64,000 nucleotides of DNA from Brachypodius melanocephalos. Taxonomy: Eukaryota; Chordata; Aves; Passeriformes; Pycnonotidae. Position 1 is the stretch's first letter. Every line of letters begins with the position of its first letter. Of the stretch, positions 47,001-53,912 are shown in pieces. Made by a program: the position numbers and the translations under genes. The notes below the pieces were generated by a model. The model had not been told where the DNA came from and searched no databases. It saw only the letters and a list, made by a program, of their open reading frames with translations. The stretch is taken from positions 27,509,604 to 27,573,603 of the forward strand of contig VZSR01000520.1 of NCBI GenBank assembly GCA_013398615.1. Reading direction: 5' to 3'.

Positions 47001-50000
47001 GATTATGGGACTGTAGCTTGTAACTCACCCCATCAATTCTCACTCCTGCTCACTAGCTTAAACACACCAAGGTAGGAGAATCGCACTAATCTACTTCTCT
47101 GAACACTCACAGGGTGGCACACGCACCAAGCCAATGGCATTTCTGTTAACAGTGGCTGTAGAGTATCAAGAATCTTCTGATCTTCTCAGGTACTCAGCTG
47201 AGAGGAAAGACAAGACAGCCTCCAAGAACAGAGTGGAGATCCCCCCAGACTCATGTCAGACAGAGATGGAGGGATTCAGCTAGGTGCAGCAAAGCAAAGC
47301 CTGGTGCTGGAGAAGATGTAGAACTGAACTGTCAGTCATTTGTTAGGGAGAGGAGGTGCAGACATTTGAAGCCACTTCTCTGATACTATTTTTACAGTCC
47401 AGATTCTTGGCTGGAGGTTATACCAGGAACCCTGTAAAGAATTGGCTTTGATCACAGCCAGGGTGCTTGGCCAACTTCAAGAGGGAAATTTAAAAACACG
47501 TAGCAAGAACAGAGTCATTGGTTTGGTGCCTTGTGGTATAAAGATGTCTGAAAATTGTAAAGCTCTGTGCTTGTTGATCTGTGGATCTCAGTGGTATTTT
47601 GCATTTTCTCAGCTGTTGCTTGGGGTGGTATGCTTTACTACTTACTGTCCTCTGCTTCACACTGACAGACTGGTCTACTAAGTTATCCATGCTAACCTTT
47701 GCTTTTCAAGGTGTGATAGATTGTGTGTATCATGTAGTGCCACAGCCAACAGGACTAACAGGTAAAAGCAGAGTGAGTTGATTGGGGAAACCCTGCCAAG
47801 GTTAGGGCATGTTCTACAGAGACCATGAAGCTGCTGTGCTTTTGTGGAAGTATGAGGAAGAGTCCCATGGGCGGGGAAAGAGTGATGGTAAATAGGGTTA
47901 TATTCAGTTGGCATCAGGTCACCAGTGGCGTGCCCCAAGGCTCAGTATTGAGGGCAGTCCTGTTTAATGCCAATGACCTGCATGAGAGGATTGAGACCAC
48001 CCTTAGTCAGTTTGCAGACCAAAAACCAAGTTGGGCAGGAGTATTGTTGCGGAGTTGGAAGGCTCTGCAGAGGCACCTGAGTAGGCTGGATCCATGGGCT
48101 GAGGTCATCTTATGAAGTTCAACAAAGTCGAGTGCTGGGTCCTGCAACTGGGTCACAACAACCCCAGGCAGTGCTACAGGCTTGTAGAAGAGCAGCTGGA
48201 AAGGAGCCCACTGGAAAAAGATGTGGGTGTGCTGGTCAGCAGCCACTGAACATGAGCCAGCATGTGCCCAGGTAGCCAAGAGGGCCAGTGGTATCCTGGC
48301 TGATGTCAGAAATAATGTGGCCAGCAGGACTAGGGAAGGGATTATCTCCCTGTACTTGGTGAGACTGTACCTCGAGTCCTGTGTCCAGTTTTGGGCCCCT
48401 CACTACAAGAAGGATATTGAGGTGCTGGAGTATATCCAGAGAAGGGCAATGGAGCTGGTGAAGGGTCTGGAGCCCAAGTCCTATGAGGAGCACCTGAAGG
48501 AGGTGGGTTTGTTTAGCCTGGAGAAAAGGAGGCTCAAGGGAGACCTTTTTGCTCTCTACAACAGCCTGAAAGCAGGTCATCATGAGCTGGGGGTCAGTCT
48601 CCTCTCCCAAGTAACAAGCAACAGGAAACATGAGGAAACAACCTAAAGTTGCACCGTGGGAGATTTAGATTGGGTATTAGGACTTCACCAAAAAGGTTGT
48701 CAAGCATTGGAACAGGCTGCTTAGGGAAATGTTAGAGTCACCAACCCAGGAGGTGACATTTACAAGACATGTAGATGTGGTTTTTAGGGACATGGTTTAG
48801 TGGTAGACTTGGCAGTGCTGGGTTTGTAGTTGGACTCGATGATCTTAAGGATCTTTTCCAGCCTAAACAATTCTGTGGTTGTTGCAAAGAGAAGACTCAA
48901 CAAGAGTCAGTTGTGAGCCTGCAGAGCTGTGGAGCTGTGCGGATCTCACTTTCCATTGAAGCACTTTACCATTGGCTGTGTAGCAGTTTGTCTTCTATTG
49001 GTGCCCTCATCTGCTGTGGTTATAATTAAACAAATGTTGCAGTTAGTAGATTAAATTAGCCTAATGGCATTGTGTGCACCTTGTCCTCTATTAATTAAGC
49101 CGTAGTGTGGTCCCAACAATCCTCCCCACTTTTGTCTGCCTCAGATCCCAGAGCTCCAGCTGGGTTAGCTTTCTGTATCTCAGGATACTTGGATCAAATG
49201 CCTGTTTTATGTGATAATGAGGCTCTTTGTGCGCTGCCTTTGTTGTAAATGCATCCAGTGTTTTGCCCTAAGATTTCATAGTAGTGTCAGTTGATTCAGC
49301 ACACGCATTATACTCATGAATCTGCTGTGTATTGCTTGTGCTGATTTGCTTGTGATTTTCAGCATCCATGCAATTTTTTTTTGTATTGTTTCTTTGCATT
49401 AAGAAAAAAGCATCTTTGCTGATGTTCTGCAGTTTGTTTAGGACAACCATCCACCTTCAGTTCCTTACTGGATTCTGTTAGAAGCTGCACCATGCTTAGC
49501 CTCTAGTGAAATACTGCCAATAAAAAAATGCTGGAATTTTGTGTAGTAGGTAGAAACAATGTCTACCCATTCTCTGCTTCTCAAACTTCCCTGCTACCTT
49601 TCTGTGTTTACCGTGTGGGAAGCAGCCTTCTCCTGTCCCAAAGACATAGGCAGGCCATCTGTATCCCCTTTTCCAGTATTGTGACTTACAGCTATGAGAG
49701 CAGCCTTCCTTTCCCAAGCTGGTGGAGCCCTGCAGACCATCTTGTCTAAATCTCTGCTATAGCTCCACAGCAGATGACTGGTGCTGAGACCCCAGAGGTT
49801 CTTGGGGAGCCTGTTCTGAGTTGCTTGAGTGCTTCTGTGGTGCATTCTGGTGGTGTTTACAAAGTCTAAATGCAGATTTCCCCTTATTCCTACCTCTGGC
49901 TCTATTTCATGAATCCCCTACCCTTCCTGCTTGTTGAAGTTCCCTTTTTGCACTTCCTGGCTTTTGCTTCCAGACATCTCTTTGAAGCTTTCCTTATCTC

Positions 50001-51378
50001 ACTCCTCTGCTTTGGGATATTGCTGCTGAATTCTGTAAAACCTTTTCACCTACAGATTGTGTAAAACCTACACAAAATGAGACTGTTTCATATCTCTTGC
50101 TTCCACGCTGCCTGGATTTCTCTTGAACTGCACTGGAGATGTGAACCTCTTTCCTGTGCACCTCTGATTTCTGCCTCAGATGTCAGTCTTGCCCTACAGT
50201 GAGTAAACTTAGAGCCCAGGCTGCAGGAAACTCTACATTCACCCTTACAAGTCTGTGTGCTGTCTTCTGAATTGGTGACAGCTGGGCTGTCTCACTGTAA
50301 GCAGAATCAGAACCTGAGAGGTACTAGAAATCCACTAGGGGAAGAAGTCTCAAGATTAATCCTAACACACCCTAGAAAGGCTCAGAAGCTGAGCTTGTCA
50401 AACTCCACCCAGGAAAGCTGAACTGGAATTACGACCGTTTGACTGTTCTGTGAAGCTGAGGATAGGGTGGTAGTTGGGCAGCAGTCTCCATTTTCCTTGT
50501 TTTTACTCCAGAAAAGCTCCCTCCATCTTAAGGTTTCAAGAAATTAGGCTAGTTCTTCTACAGGATTTATGGAAAAAAATACTTACGTATGTTTGCCTCT
50601 TATTTCTTATGTGTCTTTAAGGTATAAGTAGTGAATTTTGAAGAAGGCACTGCTCTGTGGAATTATCTCAGCTATAAATCCAAGCTGGGGAAAGGGAAGA
50701 AGCAGGGCAGAGGGTGCTAGCACTTCAGTGGGCAGTGTGGGAGAGGATGAAAAGATTTGAAGCAAGATAAGCCATGTGCCTGAGAGTGGAAGAGGCCTCA
50801 GACATGCTAGAGTAAGAACACAGGGGAAGTAGTGATTGTGCTGAGCTCCAGAGGATGTAAAGGAAGCAAGTTGTCTCTGGTATTTGCACAGACACTGTGC
50901 TGCCTCATGGCATGAAGGAGATCCCAGCACCTTCCCTTGTCCAGGGAACTGGCCCTGCAACTTCATGCTTTGAGGCTGACCTTGTGTCACAGTGCAATGT
51001 TGGTGAGCCGGCTGTGGGTCTGGTACCTTCCGTGGTATCAGCCCCACAGTGAATTAGTAATGGTCTGAGGACTACAGCAAGTGGCTTAAAGAGTCAGATG
51101 TTGCACTGCCCTGCTGCCCCAGTGCCCCTTGCTTGGGCAGTCAGAGTGGCTAGAGAAGGAAGAGGGAACCAGCAGCAGTCTCTGAGGATGGTGATTCTTC
51201 TTTGGGGATTTCTGCACTAGCAGGGAGCTATAAACTACCCAGGCTCTGGCCAGCTGATGCCTCTGAAGCCTGGGTCTGGCCAGCCAGGATCCTAACCATA
51301 TTGTTTTTCTCTGACTTGCAGAAAGTGTTGCCAGAAGCCTACACTAATCCCATAGTCCTTGAGGAATCATGGCTGTGA
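19570..51378 (+). CDS. FLVCR2: FLVCR2, MFS transporter (choline/heme family; whole gene, ten coding exons)
   Basis: The joined exons are 19570-20082, 29729-29870, 31040-31180, 36082-36149, 36905-37008, 43685-43795, 44217-44322, 44791-44902, 45318-45373 and 51322-51378. They give 469 aa against 526 in human; the difference is the shorter N-terminal tail. The protein is a 12-helix major facilitator of the SLC49 family at the plasma membrane. In mammals it carries choline across the blood-brain barrier and is lost in Fowler syndrome; heme import was reported earlier. Human choline-contact residues W102 and Y325 correspond to W50 and Y273, with unchanged spacing. The ATG has a strong Kozak context (A at -3, G at +4). 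All introns are GT-AG with matching phase. Exons 1-9 are firm; the last exon is less certain because a competing one exists at 47113-47283. Confidence 0.93.
20083..29728 (+). other. FLVCR2: FLVCR2 intron 1
   Basis: This is the largest intron (9.6 kb). It is AT-rich with a GTTT-rich simple stretch at 25438-25553. No recognised coding exon or full mobile element was seen. Short open frames have no familiar domain. Confidence 0.85.
25438..25553 (+). repeat. (GTTT)n-rich low-complexity tract
   Basis: This stretch is almost free of A and C, made of GTTT, GGTTT and T-run units. It is simple sequence inside FLVCR2 intron 1. It could be a decayed microsatellite or the reverse of an A-rich retrotransposon tail; no element body was recognised beside it. 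Confidence 0.75.
29729..29870 (+). CDS. FLVCR2: FLVCR2 exon 2 (residues 172-219, helices 5-6)
   Basis: This 142-nt exon follows CTCTCCTCAG. It encodes LGIAAGFLVPPVLIPN, then the extracellular VEDVEQLAYHISIMFF and a hydrophobic helix 6. It ends in phase 1 at ATAG|GTAAGA. Confidence 0.96.
29871..31039 (+). other. FLVCR2: FLVCR2 intron 2
   Basis: The intron is 1.2 kb and ends CTGCTTTCAG. Nothing recognisable was found inside. Confidence 0.85.
31040..31180 (+). CDS. FLVCR2: FLVCR2 exon 3 (residues 219-266, central loop and start of helix 7)
   Basis: This exon encodes the cytoplasmic loop between the two six-helix halves, with FKEKPPNPPSRAQ, a conserved marker of FLVCR proteins. It continues into helix 7 (NANFLLLMVSYG). 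Splicing is phase 1 on both sides, with the donor ACG|GTAAGG. Confidence 0.96.
32213..32222. other. Assembly gap (10 N)
   Basis: Ten unknown bases lie between T homopolymers on both sides. The gap most likely marks a collapsed or unresolved poly(T) tract, so its real length is unknown. No exon is interrupted. Confidence 0.98.
34036..34049 (-). promoter_or_regulatory. CTCF-like motif
   Basis: Read on the minus strand, the site has the CTCF core CACTAGGTG followed by a partly matching GC end. A second candidate lies about 100 bp away on the plus strand, so the pair would be divergent. This is motif evidence only. Confidence 0.25.
34143..34156 (+). promoter_or_regulatory. Second CTCF-like motif (GGCTGGAGGGCGCC)
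   Basis: It resembles the right half of the CTCF consensus (AGGGGGCGC) with one G missing. It is reported because it lies within about 110 bp of the other candidate. Confidence 0.2.
34410..34598 (-). mobile_element. CR1 LINE fragment, 3' end, minus strand
   Basis: The plus strand reads AATCATACAGTGGTTTGGGTT, then AGATCATCTAGTTCTAACC, and later CAACCTGTTCCAGTGCCTCA. This is the familiar reverse-complement 3' end of avian CR1. It is 5'-truncated, as most CR1 copies are, and diverged from the consensus I know, so it is an old insertion. Confidence 0.9.
35066..35394. repeat. Long inverted repeat (foldback element), 82-bp arms
   Basis: The left arm (35066-35147) is complementary, with scattered mismatches, to the right arm (35313-35394). 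The best-matched core is TTTCTCAGTATCACCCAAG on the left against its reverse complement on the right. The arms also share CCACCTGG and ACTGTTACA. About 165 bp lie between them, including another CAGTATCACCCC near 35294. The structure resembles an old foldback DNA transposon or MITE-like element. No transposase is present, and the family is unknown to me. Confidence 0.75.
36082..36149 (+). CDS. FLVCR2: FLVCR2 exon 4 (residues 266-288, helix 7)
   Basis: This short 68-nt exon follows CCCTTCTCAG. It encodes GLNVGCFYALSTLLNRMV, including Y273, the counterpart of the human choline-contact Tyr325. It ends at CCA|GTAAGT, phase 0. Confidence 0.95.
36150..36904 (+). other. FLVCR2: FLVCR2 intron 4
   Basis: The intron is 755 bp, ends CTCACCACAG, and has no recognisable element. 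Confidence 0.85.
36905..37008 (+). CDS. FLVCR2: FLVCR2 exon 5 (residues 289-323, helix 8)
   Basis: This exon encodes GEEVNAGRIGLTIVLSGMVG and then GIWLDKTKTY. It ends in phase 2 within a Lys codon at AA|GTAAGT. Confidence 0.96.
37009..43684 (+). other. FLVCR2: FLVCR2 intron 5
   Basis: This 6.7-kb intron has short GA and CT simple repeats and a T-rich run at 43564-43593 near its 3' end. A faint CR1-like AATCATAGAATCA string at 39135 is too short to call. No coding exon was recognised. Confidence 0.85.
43564..43593 (+). repeat. Poly(T) tract
   Basis: This is a T homopolymer broken by one GTTGG. It lies about 90 bp before the acceptor of FLVCR2 exon 6 and is simple sequence. Confidence 0.8.
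43685..43795 (+). CDS. FLVCR2: FLVCR2 exon 6 (residues 323-360, helices 9-10)
   Basis: This 111-nt exon follows TTCTTGCAG. It encodes QTTLVVYIMSLVGMIVYTFT, then SLGHLWVVFVTAGLL. It ends phase 2 in a Gly codon at GG|GTAAGT. Confidence 0.96.
43796..44216 (+). other. FLVCR2: FLVCR2 intron 6
   Basis: The intron is 421 bp, ends CTTCATTACAG, and contains nothing recognisable. Confidence 0.85.
44217..44322 (+). CDS. FLVCR2: FLVCR2 exon 7 (residues 360-395, helices 10-11)
   Basis: This exon encodes the highly conserved FMTGYLPLGFEFAAELTYPE and SEGTSSGLLNVSAQ. The donor is CAG|GTAGGT, phase 0. Confidence 0.97.
44323..44790 (+). other. FLVCR2: FLVCR2 intron 7
   Basis: The intron is 468 bp, ends TTTGTTTGTAG, and contains nothing recognisable. 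Confidence 0.85.
44791..44902 (+). CDS. FLVCR2: FLVCR2 exon 8 (residues 396-433, helices 11-12)
   Basis: This exon encodes IFGIAFTIGQGQIMDCFGT and the final hydrophobic helix NLLLCSVLLLGTVMT. It ends phase 1 at ACAG|GTAATT. Confidence 0.96.
44903..45317 (+). other. FLVCR2: FLVCR2 intron 8
   Basis: The intron is 415 bp, ends CTCTGTTCCAG, and contains nothing recognisable. Confidence 0.85.
45318..45373 (+). CDS. FLVCR2: FLVCR2 exon 9 (residues 433-451, start of cytoplasmic tail)
   Basis: This 56-nt exon encodes AFIKADLRRQQANLKNEQA, which matches the conserved AFIKADLRRQ after helix 12 in mammals. The donor is GCA|GTGAGT, phase 0. Read-through past it would stay open for about 43 more codons. 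Confidence 0.93.
47113..47283 (+). other. FLVCR2: Possible alternative last exon of FLVCR2
   Basis: After GAACACTCACAG an open frame of 56 codons plus TAG continues in the phase left by exon 9. It encodes a polar, charged tail (ending CQTEMEGFS), as would suit a cytoplasmic C-terminus. It does not resemble the mammalian tail, whereas the exon at 51322 does. It may be a real alternative end or a chance open frame. Confidence 0.25.
47878..48880 (+). mobile_element. CR1 LINE fragment, 3' kilobase with decayed reverse-transcriptase end
   Basis: The left part translates to WHQVTSGVPQGSVL and LFNANDL..TTLSQFAD, remnants of the CR1 reverse-transcriptase domain. A later frame (48221-48646) gives SLYLVRLYLESCVQFWAPHY and KEVGLFSLEKRRLKGDL, the usual end of CR1 ORF2. 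The 3' end reads GGACTCGATGATCTTAAGG. Frameshifts and stops break it, so it cannot be active. It lies in the same direction as FLVCR2 within intron 9. Confidence 0.95.
51322..51378 (+). CDS. FLVCR2: FLVCR2 exon 10 (residues 452-469, C-terminus)
   Basis: The exon follows CTCTGACTTGCAG in the phase required by exon 9. It encodes 18 residues beginning KVLPEAYTN and ending VLEESWL, then TGA. The end resembles the mammalian tail, which finishes with a Val-Leu/Ser-Glu-x-x-Leu pattern. The human tail has an acidic Glu run before this that is missing here. Confidence 0.68.
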   Translation, partial: KVLPEAYTNPIVLEESWL

Positions 51379-52654
51379 AACGAAGGAGTGGCAAAGCTGG
51401 GAGATACAGCCCCCCTCATTCCCATCTTTTCTACCGGCACCATCCTCCTGTGACATGCACTCCATGAGAGCGGAGCAGCCTCAGGATAGGAGCCCTGTGA
51501 ACTGCTTGTGGACAATATGAAAGAGCAAAGCAAGAAGGGGGTTGCTTTAGTCAGTCTTATCTTTGCATCTTGCTGTTTTGGTGTTTGGGAGGAAAAGTTG
51601 GAAAAATCTGCTGTGTTCCCCCAGTCCTATCGTGTTATGCTTGGAAAAAGCATACGTGCTGAGAGAAAAGTGATAGTACCACGTGAACCCTGAGCATGAT
51701 GGTGGCACCTTGCCTGTGGCTGTGACATGAAAGGCAGAAGCTGGACCACACTTACTCTGTGAGCAGCCCTGGAAGACCTGGCTCTAGGGAAAAGGGATCG
51801 CCCTTCCTTGGCTCCCATGATGCTCTGTGTTGCACAGGTAGTAGTAGAGGCCTCAGTACATTACCAGCAGGTGCAAAGCAGTTCACTACTTGCTGCCAGC
51901 TCTTTTTATTTGGCTTTCCCTAATGAAGCACTCTTAATCTGGATAAACTTCTGCTCAGAATTCACTGGGGTTGTCCTGATGTTCCTACATATTAGGAGTA
52001 ATTAAGAGGTATCAATATGCCTCCTTCTAGCTCAAGGCAAGGACTAGTTCTGCAGCCTAAATCTAGCTCAATCACTACATTAGCAACAAAAGTGAGTCAA
52101 ACCTCTATTTCCCTGGGCTGAGGACTGTGTCTTCCTCCTTAACAATGAAGTGCCTTTTGAATGTTTCAACACCACATGCAAACTTTTGTGAAGTGTTATA
52201 TTGAGAAAACCAGCCAAGGCTGTGTTGCTTTTCACAGCCACAGGGAGGGGTATGATGGGAATTCAGCTTTGCTCCAGTGTGGAAGCTTCCCACAGCACAA
52301 TAGAGAACAGGAGAAGGTGCCCACTTACCAGCATTTGTGTCTTATAGACACTGCCCTTTTGTATGCTGTTTATCTTCTAAACACAACTGTAGATCCTTTT
52401 ATCAATTCTCCATTCTTCCCAGCATCCCACCCCTGCTGGTGACATCAAGTATCCTTGTCTGCCTTAAATCATGCAGTTACTTATGTATTACTAGAGGCAG
52501 GGGACCAAAGCTGTACTGAGGTGGAATGGTTAAAAATGCTCCTCTCTGATAAACAATTTTTGACAAAACTTTTTTTTTAAATGAAATTTAAACTTTTTTT
52601 TAATATGTTACATTTTGATACAGCCTGAGTTCAGTAAGTGCTTAGACAACACTC
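51379..52654 (+). other. FLVCR2: Probable FLVCR2 3' UTR
   Basis: The sequence after the FLVCR2 stop has no further gene on the plus strand. I saw no canonical AATAAA between the stop and 53400; the variant ATTAAA at 52867-52872 is the best candidate. The 3' UTR would then be about 1.5 kb and would include the CR1 remnant at 52655. The end is uncertain. Confidence 0.45.
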
Positions 52655-52749
52655 TTAGACCCATGGTGTGATTCTAGGGGGTCCTATGCAGAGCCAGAAG
52701 TTGGATCGTGAGCCTGGTAAATTCCTTCCAATTCATCATATTCTATGAC
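52655..52749 (+). mobile_element. CR1 LINE 3'-end remnant
   Basis: The segment GTGATTCTAGGGGGTCCTA, followed by AGAAGTTGGATCGTGAGCC and TTCCTTCCAATTCATCATAT, follows the layout of the CR1 3' end (GTTGGA-CTCGATGATC, then CCTTCCAACTC and ATTCTATGA). It is short and heavily diverged. Confidence 0.6.
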
Positions 52750-52866
52750 TGGAGTCCTATCTTAGATAGTTTGGGATTGAGGAAGGGGGTTTAGAATGAT
52801 TTTCAATAGAAATTTCAATGTAAAATATAAATATTTGAAGTGCACAATGAAATCTGACACATTCAT

Positions 52867-52872
52867 ATTAAA
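52867..52872 (+). terminator. FLVCR2: Possible FLVCR2 poly(A) signal ATTAAA
   Basis: ATTAAA is the commonest variant of the poly(A) hexamer. It lies 1.49 kb after the FLVCR2 stop in an AT-rich stretch. No canonical hexamer was found before it, so it is the best local choice, but the support is weak. Confidence 0.3.
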
Positions 52873-53401
52873 TGGTTGAAAACAGTCTCATGTGGGTCAT
52901 TTAATAGCCTGAAATGTTCTGCAGAATGGAAAAATCATCTTTCTGCCCAGTGCTACTGCTGTGTTCTTTTCCTCCCTTTGTTTCCTTTTTCTTCTGCATG
53001 TGAATTGTCTTCCCAGCTAGGAGTTCCTGCTGGTTTTTTTCCTGCATTCTGTGTGCTGCCCACTGTTTTGGGCATTATTTTCTCTAGGTCTGAGGAACCT
53101 GTTCTTGTTTTCTCCATCTTCTGTAGTTATAACTCACTACACAGGACGTTCAGTCCTTGCTCATGGATGCATAGTTCAAGCATGCATATGCAGAAGAGAG
53201 TGTCAACAACCCTCTTCATGTGTGTTTGAGAGCAGCCAGACCTAGAACTTTGTAGCAAGGAGTCAGGGCACGGTAGGTTTGCTGTAAAGAGAGATGATGT
53301 ATTCTGCAACATACAGTGGAAGCTGCTGTTGGCTCTGATCTTCTACCCACTGCTGTGGAGCAGAACGACAAAGGTAGCCAGCCCATTGCAGTTTTTTGTC
53401 A

Positions 53402-53407
53402 TTTATT
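53402..53407 (-). terminator. ERG28: Poly(A) signal AATAAA of ERG28
   Basis: The plus strand reads TTTATT, so the minus strand has the canonical AATAAA, 426 bp past the ERG28 stop. The transcript should end near 53380. Confidence 0.7.
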
Positions 53408-53832
53408 AGAAATGGCCCCTGGGGAACACACACATGCAAGTTACACAGCAGTGCCAGGGGTAGCACCCGTTCTTTCTGGTCCAAAGCATTGGCAAATCCT
53501 GGATAGTTCTGCACCCTAGCCCCACAAGTACACCAGGAGAGAAGTCCTTAGTGCTCTGGGCATGCCAGAGACTTTGCCTACTACCCAGGGAGTCAGTCAC
53601 CAACTGCCTCCCATAAACTTTGACACAAACTCCTCTGGGCCTTGGTCTTTGACATCAATCAATTGAAATGTTGCCTGGACAAGACAAAAACAACTTGGTA
53701 ATGACAGTGATTGACAGAGTCCAACACTGACCCACCAGTAGGACTGGTGTCCTGGAGAAGTTCAGCTGAGCTTTCTTGGAAGTCTGGCAGTGAAGGTAGA
53801 AGATGACACCAACCTACAAAAAGCCCTAAACT
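53408..53832 (-). other. ERG28: ERG28 3' UTR
   Basis: About 425 bp lie between the ERG28 stop codon and its poly(A) signal. No repeat or open frame of note is present. Confidence 0.65.
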
Positions 53833-53912
53833 TCAGTTTTTCTTCTTGTTTTGTGACAACGCTTCTACCTCCAGGTACTGCAGCCCAATCAACATCCCCA
53901 TAATAGAGAAAC
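53833..53912 (-). CDS. ERG28: ERG28 exon 4 (residues 115-140)
   Basis: This exon encodes the end of the fourth membrane segment (FSIMGMLIGLQYLEVE) and the basic tail ending KKKN, with TGA. The acceptor CTATCACAG matches the phase-1 end of exon 3. Confidence 0.94.

Larger units (their letters stand above)
45374..51321 (+). other. FLVCR2: FLVCR2 intron 9
   Basis: This 5.9-kb intron contains a 1-kb CR1 fragment in the sense direction (47878-48880) and a possible alternative terminal exon (47113-47283). No other gene was recognised. It ends TCTGACTTGCAG. Confidence 0.75.

Noticed and set aside
48221..48646. 141-codon ORF as a host gene
   Set aside because: The peptide is the end of CR1 ORF2; it belongs to the LINE fragment and is not a separate gene.
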